A stretch of 5,921 bases of DNA from Actinomycetales bacterium. Lineage in GTDB: Bacteria > Actinomycetota > Actinomycetes > Actinomycetales > Cellulomonadaceae. Made by a program: the position numbers and the translations under genes. Position 1 is the first letter of the stretch. Each line of letters starts with the position of its first letter. This document shows positions 1 to 5,562 of the stretch, in pieces. The stretch lies in NCBI GenBank assembly GCA_012514835.1, contig JAAYZM010000166.1, positions 1 to 5,921 on the forward strand, read 5' to 3'. The notes below the pieces were generated by a model. That model was not told where the DNA came from. It did not search any database and saw only the letters and a program-made list of their open reading frames with translations.

Positions 1-64
1 CGACCATCGTCTCGAGCCTGCGCTGCGCGTGGGCCCATGGATCGTCGTACTGCTCCTGGGTCAT
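1..64 (-). CDS. Unidentified protein, N-terminal fragment (runs off the left edge)
   Basis: Reading leftward from an ATG at 64-62, 21 codons stay open to the window edge and encode MTQEQYDDPWAHAQRRLETM plus one valine. The start lies 27 bp after the regulator's stop on the same strand, so the two are probably co-transcribed and controlled by the same operators. A GTG two codons upstream (70-68) is an alternative start. The ribosome site is weak: a GGTGGG stretch sits almost against the ATG, so translation may depend on coupling to the regulator gene. The residues are hydrophilic and charged, with no signal peptide or motif I recognise. Too little is present for a family assignment. The gene's existence rests on the open frame, its spacing and its plausible codon use. 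Confidence 0.45.
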   Translation of the reverse strand, partial: MTQEQYDDPWAHAQRRLETMV

Positions 65-91
65 GCCCACCAGACTACTCAGCGGGTGGGG

Positions 92-361
92 TCAGGCGAG
101 CGACAGGAAGAGCTTCTCCAGCTCGTCGAGTGTCACGCCGTCGTCGTCGGGTTGGCCGTCACGGGCGATGCATTCCTGGATGTTCTCGCTGATGATCTTG
201 AACCCCGCCCGGTCGAGCGCCTTGGACACGGCGGCGAGCTGTGTGACGACGTCCTCGCAGTCGCGCCCTTCCTCGAGCATGCGGATGATGCCCGCGAGCT
301 GGCCGTGCGCGCGGCGGAGGCGGTTGGTGGCGGACTGGGTGGTCTCGGCGGGGAGCTGCAT
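92..361 (-). CDS. CsoR/CstR/FrmR-family (DUF156) transcriptional repressor, probably CstR-like
   Basis: This 89-residue all-helical regulator shows the DUF156 signature: NRLRRAHGQLAGIIRMLEEG near residues 13-32, GRDCEDVVTQLAAVSKALDR following, then SENIQEC. Family members are dimers or tetramers without a helix-turn-helix that bind G/C-tract palindromes and release DNA on binding metal, or on oxidation or persulfidation of cysteines. Cys35 and Cys64 match the two conserved cysteines. Asn60 occupies the position that is histidine in copper-sensing CsoR (Cys-His-Cys), which argues against a classical Cu(I) site and fits the CstR (persulfide) branch; this subtype call is inference. I chose ATG at 361 because the protein then begins MQLPAE like relatives I recall, and the operator stays outside the coding region. 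A TTG at 370 would add three residues. The gene is divergent from the Cys-rich protein/CoADR-rhodanese operon and probably autoregulated through the two palindromes upstream. Confidence 0.9.
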   Translation of the reverse strand: MQLPAETTQSATNRLRRAHGQLAGIIRMLEEGRDCEDVVTQLAAVSKALDRAGFKIISENIQECIARDGQPDDDGVTLDELEKLFLSLA

Positions 362-371
362 GGTCCCCAAT

Positions 372-387
372 ATACCCCCGGGGGTGT
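372..387. promoter_or_regulatory. Operator palindrome 1 (CsoR/CstR-type)
   Basis: The sequence ATACCCCCGGGGGTGT contains a perfect 12-bp inverted repeat, ACCCCCGGGGGT (374-385). The next pair is mismatched (T373/G386) and the outermost pair (A372/T387) matches. It has the A/T-flanked C-tract/G-tract layout of known CsoR-family operators. Its centre lies about 18 bp upstream of the regulator's ATG, so occupancy should block regulator transcription or initiation. It is slightly degenerate relative to palindrome 2 and lacks the central 2-bp spacer. Confidence 0.65.
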
Positions 388-405
388 TATGGTCCTCGCA
401 ATGAC

Positions 406-421
406 ATACCCCGAGGGGTAT
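406..421. promoter_or_regulatory. Operator palindrome 2 (CsoR/CstR-type)
   Basis: ATACCCCGAGGGGTAT is a perfect inverted repeat of two 7-bp arms (ATACCCC and GGGGTAT) around a GA centre. This is the arrangement expected of a CsoR/CstR-family binding site. It ends 4 bp before the Shine-Dalgarno of the plus-strand Cys-rich gene, so a bound repressor would cover that gene's promoter or early transcribed region. Its centre is 34 bp (about three helical turns) from palindrome 1, suggesting one site per divergent promoter or cooperative binding. I saw no convincing -35/-10 pair for either direction in the 362-438 spacer. Confidence 0.7.
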
Positions 422-425
422 CTAC

Positions 426-432
426 GAGAGGA
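426..432 (+). promoter_or_regulatory. Shine-Dalgarno supporting a CTG start
   Basis: GAGAGGA lies 6 nt before CTG at 439-441, ideal spacing. The ATG at 432-434 is too close to this site and reads only MRAV before a TAG. The GTG at 441 is followed at once by the same TAG. No ATG, GTG or TTG occurs in the Cys-rich protein's frame between the operators and codon 26. The ribosome site therefore selects CTG as the likeliest start. Confidence 0.55.
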
Positions 433-438
433 TGCGCG

Positions 439-606
439 CTGTGTAGTCCGGCTACCTGCAGCAGCTGCGGCAAGGCCACCTGGACCGGGTGCGGCCAGCA
501 CGCGGACCAGGTCATGAAGCGTGTGCCGAGCGCCCAGCGGTGCCAGTGCCGCCCCTCGACGGCCCCCGAGCCGAAGGGCTTCTTCGCGTCCCTCTTCCGG
601 CGATGA
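439..606 (+). CDS. Small Cys-rich protein (55 aa) with probable CTG start
   Basis: The frame encodes, after the initiator, CSPATCSSCGKATWTGCGQH, then ADQVMKRVPSAQRCQCRP, and ends KGFFASLFRR. Cysteines fall at 2, 7, 10, 18, 35 and 37 with His21, giving CxxC...CxxH...CxC. That spacing resembles a compact zinc-ribbon or thiol/metal-carrier protein. I recall short actinobacterial proteins opening MCxxxTCxxCGKxTWxGCGxH that match this design and place the start at the codon before Cys2, but I cannot name a family. Here that codon is CTG, preceded by GAGAGGA at 6-nt spacing. The TGA (604-606) overlaps the next gene's ATG as ATGA, indicating translational coupling and supporting the frame. Placed between CsoR-type operators and a CoADR-rhodanese, it may carry persulfide sulfur or bind a thiophilic metal; that role is inference. 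The C-terminus mixes hydrophobic and basic residues. The first in-frame ATG (514) would discard four cysteines. Confidence 0.75.
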   Translation: MCSPATCSSCGKATWTGCGQHADQVMKRVPSAQRCQCRPSTAPEPKGFFASLFRR

Positions 607-2249
607 CGCGCCCTCGCCGCACGGTGATCGTGGGCGGTGTCGCGGCGGGGATGTCCGCGGCCACGCGCTTGCGACGCCTCGACGAGCACATGGAAATCCT
701 CGTGCTCGAGCGCGGCGCGCACGTCTCGTTCGCGAACTGCGGCCTCCCGTACCACGTGAGCGGTGTCATCCCGGACCGCGCGGACCTCTTGCTCCAGACG
801 CCCGAGTCCTTGCGCGCCCGATTCGCCCTCGACGTGCGGACAGGCCACGAGGTGACCCGGATCGACCGGGATGCCCGCGAGGTCCACGTCCTCGACCGCA
901 TCACGCGCGAGACCAGAGTCGAACCGTACGACTCCCTCGTCCTCGCGACGGGCGCTTCCCCGGTGCGCCCCCAGATCCCCGGGGCCGAGCGCGCCCACAC
1001 CCTGCGTGACGTGGCCGACCTCGACGCCATCATGACGAGCCTCGACGCGCCCACCCGCCCCCGCACGGCAGTGATCGTGGGCGGAGGGTTCATCGGTCTC
1101 GAGCTCGCCGAGAACTTCCACCACGCGGGCCTCGCGGTCACGGTGGTCGAGGCGACCGACCAGGTACTCGCCCCGCTCGACCCCGAGCTGTCCGCGCTCG
1201 TCCAGGAGCGCCTCGAGCTGCACGGGGTCACCGTGCGTACGGGGGCGACGGTGGTGGAGATCGGGTCCGACGACGTCGCCCTCGCCGGCGGCGCCCTCGT
1301 CCGCGCAGATCTCGTGGTTCTCGCAGTGGGGGTGCGCCCCGAGTCCGGCCTTGCGCGCGCCGCGGGACTCGAGCTGACTGCCCAGGGGGCCGTCGTCGTC
1401 GACGCCTCTCAGCGCACGTCCGACCCCGCGATCTTCGCCGTCGGTGACGTCGCCGCGAAGCGGGACGCCGTGAGCGGGGACGAGGTCATGGTCCCGCTCG
1501 CCCAGACGGCCAACCGCCACGGGCGGCTCGTCGCCGATGCGATCACCGGTCGGTCCGTGGCGGCAACACCCACCCTGGGGACCGCCGTCGTCGGCGTCCT
1601 GGGACTGACCGCCGCCGTCACGGGCTGGAACGAGAAGCGGCTGCGCGCCGTGGGCCGCCCGTACCGGGCCATCCACACGCATCCGGCCCACCACGCGGGC
1701 TACTACCCCGGCGCCGAACCCATGGCGCTCAAGCTGCTCGTGGACCCGATATCGGACGAGATCCTGGGCGCGCAGGGCGTGGGCGGGGCTGGTGTCGACA
1801 AGCGGATCGACGTGATCGCCACGGCGATGCGCGGGGGGTTGCGCGCGAGCGAGCTCGCGAACCTCGAGCTCGCCTATGCGCCGCAGTTCGGCTCGGCGAA
1901 GGACCCCGTGACCATGCTCGGGATGATCGCGGACAACCTCGCCGCGGGCCTGACCGCGACGGTCCAGTGGCACGAGGTGGCGCGCGAGCTCGACGACGGC
2001 GCGTTCATGCTGGACGTGCGCAGCGCGGAGGAGTTTGCGGGCGGGTCGCTGCCCAAGGCCGTGAACATCCCGCTTGACGAGCTGCGGGCGCGCCACGACG
2101 AGGTCCCCGCGGGGCGTGTCGTGGTCACGTGCGCTGTCGGGCAGCGCGGACATACCTCGGCGATGCTCTTGCGCCAGCTCGGGCATCCGGACGTCGCCAA
2201 CCTCGACGGCGGATACCGCACCTGGCTCGCCGCCCCCGAAGTCCACTGA
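603..2249 (+). CDS. CoA-disulfide reductase / rhodanese fusion (persulfide reductase type)
   Basis: This 548-residue flavoprotein combines a pyridine-nucleotide-disulfide oxidoreductase with a C-terminal rhodanese. Residues 7-25 form the FAD Rossmann motif (VIVGGVAAGMSAATRLRR). SFANCGLPY supplies the single redox cysteine, Cys46, typical of CoA-disulfide reductases, which use Cys-S-S-CoA rather than a CxxC pair. ATGASP (115-120), the NAD(P)H site VIVGGGFIGLELAEN (157-171) and FAVGDV (278-283) follow. The dimerisation domain contains YAPQFGSAKDP. From about residue 452 a rhodanese domain has LDVRSAEEFAGG and the active-site loop CAVGQRG with Cys510. Such fusions reduce CoA disulfide or CoA/low-molecular-weight persulfides with NAD(P)H in the cytoplasm. 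The start at 603 is preferred because it overlaps the upstream stop as ATGA and puts the FAD motif near the N-terminus. An ATG at 489 would add 38 residues that merely shadow the Cys-rich gene. Proximity to a CstR-like regulator fits sulfur-stress control. Confidence 0.9.
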   Translation: MTRPRRTVIVGGVAAGMSAATRLRRLDEHMEILVLERGAHVSFANCGLPYHVSGVIPDRADLLLQTPESLRARFALDVRTGHEVTRIDRDAREVHVLDRITRETRVEPYDSLVLATGASPVRPQIPGAERAHTLRDVADLDAIMTSLDAPTRPRTAVIVGGGFIGLELAENFHHAGLAVTVVEATDQVLAPLDPELSALVQERLELHGVTVRTGATVVEIGSDDVALAGGALVRADLVVLAVGVRPESGLARAAGLELTAQGAVVVDASQRTSDPAIFAVGDVAAKRDAVSGDEVMVPLAQTANRHGRLVADAITGRSVAATPTLGTAVVGVLGLTAAVTGWNEKRLRAVGRPYRAIHTHPAHHAGYYPGAEPMALKLLVDPISDEILGAQGVGGAGVDKRIDVIATAMRGGLRASELANLELAYAPQFGSAKDPVTMLGMIADNLAAGLTATVQWHEVARELDDGAFMLDVRSAEEFAGGSLPKAVNIPLDELRARHDEVPAGRVVVTCAVGQRGHTSAMLLRQLGHPDVANLDGGYRTWLAAPEVH

Positions 2250-2296
2250 GGTGGGGCTTGCCCTTCGGGCCTCGCAGGGGGATGGTGGAGGGGAAC

Positions 2297-2302
2297 GGGA
2301 GG
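2297..2302 (+). promoter_or_regulatory. Shine-Dalgarno for the DUF488 gene
   Basis: GGGAGG lies 7 nt before the GTG at 2310-2312 and selects it over the adjacent in-frame GTG at 2313. The 60-bp gap (2250-2309) otherwise holds only a short GCCC-TTC-GGGC hairpin at 2260-2270 and no clear promoter, consistent with read-through from the CoADR-rhodanese gene. Confidence 0.55.
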
Positions 2303-2309
2303 CGCAGTC

Positions 2310-2696
2310 GTGGTGCGGGTAGCGCGGGTGTACGACGAGCGGTCCGACGACGACGGCCTCCGTGTGCTCGTCGACCGGCTCTGGCCTCGCGGTGTGCGCA
2401 AGGACGCCGGTGCGTTCGACGAGTGGCTGCGTGACGTAGCCCCCTCGGACGAGCTGCGGCACTGGTACGCCCACGACCCGTCGAAGCACGAGGAGTTCTT
2501 GGCGAGGTATCTCGCCGAGCTCGAGAGTCCTGAGCGCGTCACCGCTCTCGAGAAGCTGCACGAGCGGGTCGCAGACGGTCCGGTCACGCTCGTGACCGCC
2601 ACCAAGGAGCTCACCCTCAGCCACGCGGAGGTGCTCGCTGGCCTCCTCGACGAGCCGGGCGCCGACGGGAAGCGCTCCTCCCGACCACCGGGCTGA
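2310..2696 (+). CDS. DUF488 family protein (YeaO-like)
   Basis: This 128-residue soluble protein has the DUF488 hallmarks in order: ARVYDE at 5-10, DGLRVLVDRLWPRGVRKD at 15-32, APSDELRHWYAHDP at 44-57, EEFLARYLAEL at 61-71, and a final strand/helix LVTATKELTLSHAEVLAGLL near 93-113. The family is widespread and compact, with conserved Arg/Trp/His residues, but its biochemical role is not established. Members often sit near metal, redox or stress genes. Length is normal. The C-terminal tail (DEPGADGKRSSRPPG) is polar, and its last codons lie in an 18-bp tandem repeat, so the tail may be recently altered. GTG at 2310 is chosen from the GGGAGG site at 7-nt spacing. The gene follows the CoADR-rhodanese by 60 bp on the same strand and may be part of the same regulated unit. 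The family call is firm; the function is unknown. Confidence 0.9.
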   Translation: MVRVARVYDERSDDDGLRVLVDRLWPRGVRKDAGAFDEWLRDVAPSDELRHWYAHDPSKHEEFLARYLAELESPERVTALEKLHERVADGPVTLVTATKELTLSHAEVLAGLLDEPGADGKRSSRPPG

Positions 2697-2736
2697 GCGC
2701 GATCACCGGGCTGAGCGGGGCCACCGGGCACAGGTG
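2683..2736 (+). repeat. Three 18-bp imperfect tandem repeats at the end of the DUF488 gene
   Basis: Copy 1 (2683-2700, GACCACCGGGCTGAGCGC) and copy 2 (2701-2718, GATCACCGGGCTGAGCGG) agree at 16 of 18 positions. Copy 3 (2719-2736, GGCCACCGGGCACAGGTG) keeps the CACCGGGC core. The DUF488 stop codon is inside copy 1, so only the last few residues are repeat-encoded. The array fills most of the 79-bp gap to the next gene. It looks like slippage-type duplication; no regulatory role is evident. Confidence 0.7.
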
Positions 2737-2765
2737 AACCAGAGAGTCGAGCAGGACCACACCAT

Positions 2766-2771
2766 GGAGGG
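2766..2771 (+). promoter_or_regulatory. Shine-Dalgarno deciding the ferredoxin-reductase start
   Basis: GGAGGG sits 4 nt before ATG 2776 (5 nt counting from GGAGG) and is the strongest ribosome site in the gap. It overlaps the upstream in-frame ATG at 2764, which has only a weak AGGA before it. This favours 2776 over 2764 and over the GTG at 2734. Confidence 0.5.
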
Positions 2772-2775
2772 TGAG

Positions 2776-3981
2776 ATGTCGGGAGAGGTCGTCGTCGTCG
2801 GAGCCGGGCTCGCGGGTGCCCATGTCGTCACCACGTTGCGCGAGGAGGGCTACACCGGCCCGGTGACGCTCGTCGGTGTTGAGCCCGAGCCGCCGTACGA
2901 GCGCCCGCCGCTGTCGAAGAGCTTCCTCCAGGGAGCTTCGCCTTTCGAGGAAGCGCTCGTGCACCCCGAGGCCTGGTACGCCGAGCACGACGTCGACCTG
3001 CGCCTCGGCACCACCGCGTCGCGGATCGACCGCGATGCCCACGAGGTCGAGCTCGACTCTGGGGAGCGGCTCTCGTACGAGCGGCTCGTCCTGGCGACCG
3101 GTGCGGCCGCCCGCACCCTCGACCTGCCGGGGTCGGACCTCGCCGGGGTGCACACGTTGCGCTCGGTCGCCGACTCGCGGGTCCTCAAGGACGCGCTCGG
3201 GCCCGGGGCGCGGCTCGTCGTGGTCGGTGGAGGGTGGATCGGCCTCGAGCTTGCGGCGTCGGCCCGTGGTCTCGGCGCGGAAGTGACGGTCCTCGAGGCG
3301 GCGCCGCTTCCGCTTGGTCGTGTGCTCGGACCGCGGATCGCGCAGCACTTCGTGGACCTGCACCGCTCGCACGGGGTGGACGTGCGCACGTCGGTCGGGT
3401 TGGAAGGATTCGTGGGTGAGAGCGGTCGCGTCTCCGCGGTCCTGGCCGACGGCGAGGAGCTCGGCGCCGACCTCGTGGTGGTGGGTGTCGGGGCTGCTCC
3501 GCGCACCGAGCTCGCCGCTGCGGCCGGGCTCGAGCTCGACGGTGGCGGGGTGGTGGTCGACGAGTACCTGCGCTCGAGCGACGCCCACGTGCTCGCCGTC
3601 GGCGACATCGCCTACGCCCGCAACACCGTCCTGGGGCCGCTGCGCGTGGAGCACTGGGACAACGCGATCCGTCAGGGCCGTCTCGCTGCGCGCACGATCC
3701 TCGCGCGGGGTGACACCTACGACTGGTTGCCGTACTTCTTCACCGACCAGTTCGACCTCGGGATGGAGTACGTGGGTCGCTCGGGCCCGGACGACGCCGT
3801 CGTGCTGCGTGGCGATCCTTCCTCGGGCGAGTTCTGCGCCTTCTGGCTCGCAGGCGGTCGTGTCACGGCAGCCATGAACGTCAACGTGTGGGACGTCAAC
3901 GACGCGTTGCGCGCGCTCGTGGGCCGCACGGTGGACCCGGATCGGCTCGCGGACCGCGGTGTACCGCTCGACGCGATCTGA
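2776..3981 (+). CDS. FAD-dependent NAD(P)H:ferredoxin reductase (rhodocoxin/BphA4-type, AIF fold)
   Basis: This 401-residue two-dinucleotide-fold flavoprotein begins with the FAD motif VVVVGAGLAGAHVV (5-18). It continues with PPYERPPLSKSFL (39-51), the flavin-contacting signature of ferredoxin reductases in the BphA4/ThcD/putidaredoxin-reductase group, then LATGA (106-110), the NAD(P)H motif VVVGGGWIGLE (148-158), AVGDIA (274-279), VEHWDNA near 291-297 and a C-terminal domain with FTDQFD. Length matches the family (about 400). Such enzymes pass electrons from NAD(P)H to a [2Fe-2S] ferredoxin feeding a P450 or dioxygenase; no ferredoxin or oxygenase is in the window, so the partner is unknown. 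It lies 79 bp after the DUF488 gene on the same strand and may be the last gene of the sulfur-linked unit, with a GC hairpin just after the stop. It shares the two-Rossmann architecture of the upstream CoADR but lacks its redox cysteine. In-frame starts at 2734 and 2764 are possible. Confidence 0.87.
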   Translation: MSGEVVVVGAGLAGAHVVTTLREEGYTGPVTLVGVEPEPPYERPPLSKSFLQGASPFEEALVHPEAWYAEHDVDLRLGTTASRIDRDAHEVELDSGERLSYERLVLATGAAARTLDLPGSDLAGVHTLRSVADSRVLKDALGPGARLVVVGGGWIGLELAASARGLGAEVTVLEAAPLPLGRVLGPRIAQHFVDLHRSHGVDVRTSVGLEGFVGESGRVSAVLADGEELGADLVVVGVGAAPRTELAAAAGLELDGGGVVVDEYLRSSDAHVLAVGDIAYARNTVLGPLRVEHWDNAIRQGRLAARTILARGDTYDWLPYFFTDQFDLGMEYVGRSGPDDAVVLRGDPSSGEFCAFWLAGGRVTAAMNVNVWDVNDALRALVGRTVDPDRLADRGVPLDAI

Positions 3982-3982
3982 T

Positions 3983-4011
3983 CCGCCCGTCCCCCGGAGC
4001 ACCGGGGGCGG
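3983..4011 (+). terminator. GC-rich hairpin after the ferredoxin reductase
   Basis: CCCCCGG (3991-3997) pairs with CCGGGGG (4002-4008) around a 4-nt AGCA loop. An alternative pairing matches CCGCCC (3983-3988) with GGGCGG (4006-4011). It begins directly after the reductase TGA (3979-3981). There is no T-tract, as is common for actinobacterial terminators. It separates the sulfur/redox genes from the GH20 gene. Confidence 0.55.
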
Positions 4012-4068
4012 AGAGTCATGAGCCGTGCGTCCTCGGGTAGCGTGCTCGCAGGCAGCCAGAGTCGCCCC

Positions 4069-4074
4069 GAGAGG
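4069..4074 (+). promoter_or_regulatory. Shine-Dalgarno for the GH20 gene
   Basis: GAGAGG lies 6 nt before the GTG at 4081-4083 and supports that start; an immediate in-frame ATG alternative is absent. The rest of the 4012-4080 spacer shows only a weak TAGCGT (4038-4043) that could serve as a -10 element, without a matching -35. Confidence 0.5.
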
Positions 4075-4080
4075 TAACGC

Positions 4081-5562
4081 GTGTTCACCATCGTCCCGCA
4101 GCCCGTCGAGGTCCGCTCGCTCGAGGGCGAGTCTGCCCACATCACCTCCGCGACCCGTCTCGTGACGGGGACGGGCGGCGCCGAGCTCGAGCTGGGTGTG
4201 GTGCTCGCGGGCATCCTCGGCACCCTCGTGGGGCAGGCGATCTCGCTCGTCCAGTCCGACGACCCGGACGAGGCTCCTCAGCCTGGCGACATCGTGATGC
4301 GGATCGACGAGGCGACGGGTCCCGCGGGTTCCACGAGCGACGAGCGGTACACGCTCGAGAGCCGTGACGGCGCGGTGGTGGTCTCGGCTCCGGCCTATGC
4401 CGGCGTCGTACGCGGAGTCGCCACCCTGGGGCAGCTCCTCTCCCCGACGTCGACCGGGGGGTTCGTGGTCCCTCCCGTGCGGGTGGTCGATGCACCCCGG
4501 TACCCGTGGCGTGGGCTGAGCCTCGACGTCGCACGTCACTTCTTCGGGGTCGATGACATCAAGCGGGTCATCGCGCTCATGACGCGGTACAAGCTCAACG
4601 TCCTTCATCTCCACCTCTCGGACGACCAGGGCTGGCGGCTCGAGATCCCGTCCCGTCCGGAGCTGACGGCGCGCGCGTCGGGATCGAGCGTCGGTGGCGG
4701 GCCGGGTGGCTTCTTCACGGTCGCCGAGTTCGACGAGATCCAGCGGTTCGCGCAGGCGCGTGCCATCACGGTGGTGCCTGAGATCGACATTCCCGGTCAC
4801 ACGAACGCCGCACTGCAGGCTTATGCGGAGCTCAACCCGGACGGCGTCGCGAAGGATGCCTACACGGGCATCGAGGTGGGCTTCTCGACGCTCGACGCGT
4901 CGTTGCCCGCGACCAAGGACTTCCTGCGGGACGTGTTCGGCGACCTGGCGTCGATGACGCAAGGCCCGTGGGTGCACCTGGGTGGTGACGAGGCGCACGG
5001 CACCGAGCGCGAGGACTACGAGACGATCGTGTCCTTCGCGGCGGACGTGCTTCGTGACGCGGGCAAGGTGCCGGTGGGGTGGCAGGAGTTCGCGGCGAGC
5101 CCGTCCTCGGCGGGTGGGATCGTCCAGCTCTGGCACATGGAGCTCGAGCTCGAACCCGTCGCTGCCGCCGCGCGCGCGGGGGCGCAGGTCGTGCTGAGCC
5201 CGGGCAACCGCGTCTACCTCGACATGAAGTACCACGAGGGCTACCCCCTCGGCCTCGACTGGGCGGGCCACGTCGAGCTGCGCGACTCGTACGACTGGGA
5301 GCCCACCGAGGCCGTCCCCGGGCTGGACCCCGAGGCGATCGTCGGGATCGAGGCGGCCGTGTGGACGGAGACGCTCACCAACCTCGACGAGCTGTCCACG
5401 ATGCTCTTGCCCCGCCTCACGGCCGTCGCCGAGGTCGCCTGGACCGCGCGAGAGCTGCGCGACTGGGACTCGTACGCCCGGCGCATCGCGGGCCAGGCGT
5501 GGCGCTGGGAGCGCAACGGCCTGTCGTGGCACCGCAGCCCCGGCGTCGACTGGGCCGAGTAG
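4081..5562 (+). CDS. Beta-N-acetylhexosaminidase, glycoside hydrolase family 20
   Basis: This 493-residue enzyme removes terminal beta-linked GlcNAc/GalNAc, for example from chitin oligomers or cell-wall and glycan fragments, by substrate-assisted catalysis. Residues 1-136 are the alpha/beta GH20b domain and the rest is the (beta/alpha)8 barrel. Visible landmarks are PRYPWRGLSLDVARHF (139-154, with Arg144 expected to bind the sugar), HLHLSDDQGWRLEIP (176-190), PEIDIPGHTNAAL and HLGGDEAHG (299-307) with the catalytic pair Asp303-Glu304. Pocket residues matching those known from Streptomyces plicatus hexosaminidase are Trp334, Trp351, Tyr379, Asp381, Trp394, Trp428 and Glu430. All key residues are present, so it should be active. 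There is no signal peptide or lipobox, so it is probably intracellular and would act on imported oligosaccharides or recycled muropeptide sugars. GTG at 4081 is supported by GAGAGG at 6-nt spacing. A hairpin separates it from the upstream gene, so it is likely its own transcription unit. Confidence 0.93.
   Translation: MFTIVPQPVEVRSLEGESAHITSATRLVTGTGGAELELGVVLAGILGTLVGQAISLVQSDDPDEAPQPGDIVMRIDEATGPAGSTSDERYTLESRDGAVVVSAPAYAGVVRGVATLGQLLSPTSTGGFVVPPVRVVDAPRYPWRGLSLDVARHFFGVDDIKRVIALMTRYKLNVLHLHLSDDQGWRLEIPSRPELTARASGSSVGGGPGGFFTVAEFDEIQRFAQARAITVVPEIDIPGHTNAALQAYAELNPDGVAKDAYTGIEVGFSTLDASLPATKDFLRDVFGDLASMTQGPWVHLGGDEAHGTEREDYETIVSFAADVLRDAGKVPVGWQEFAASPSSAGGIVQLWHMELELEPVAAAARAGAQVVLSPGNRVYLDMKYHEGYPLGLDWAGHVELRDSYDWEPTEAVPGLDPEAIVGIEAAVWTETLTNLDELSTMLLPRLTAVAEVAWTARELRDWDSYARRIAGQAWRWERNGLSWHRSPGVDWAE

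Noticed and set aside
432..446. Mini-ORF ATG-CGC-GCT-GTG-TAG as a leader peptide
   Set aside because: The Shine-Dalgarno abuts the ATG with almost no spacing, and the same site is optimally placed for CTG 439. No attenuator structure was seen.
489..602. Upstream in-frame ATG giving the CoADR-rhodanese a 38-residue N-terminal extension
   Set aside because: The extension is an out-of-frame reading of the Cys-rich gene, does not resemble the family, and is inferior to the ATGA-coupled ATG at 603.
2260..2270. GCCC-TTC-GGGC hairpin after the CoADR-rhodanese gene as a terminator
   Set aside because: The stem is only 4 bp with a 3-nt loop and no T-tract, so it is too weak to claim in DNA this GC-rich.
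387..2624. A very long open frame on the minus strand (about 745 codons) opposite the CoADR-rhodanese and DUF488 genes
   Set aside because: It is the antisense shadow typical of GC-rich coding DNA. Its product has no recognisable domain and is rich in Arg, Gly, His and Val, whereas the plus strand shows clear families.
2734..2775. GTG 2734 or ATG 2764 as the ferredoxin-reductase start
   Set aside because: GTG 2734 lies in the tandem repeat without a ribosome site. ATG 2764 has only weak AGGA, while GGAGGG precedes ATG 2776 and gives the usual short N-terminus. ATG 2764 remains possible.
4038..4043. TAGCGT as a -10 promoter element for GH20
   Set aside because: It fits TANNNT but no -35-like hexamer lies 16-18 bp upstream, and such matches are frequent by chance.
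4195..4251. Hydrophobic stretch near residues 39-57 of GH20 as a membrane segment
   Set aside because: It lies within the GH20b domain, where an alternating strand/helix is expected, and contains polar residues; no anchor is needed to explain it.
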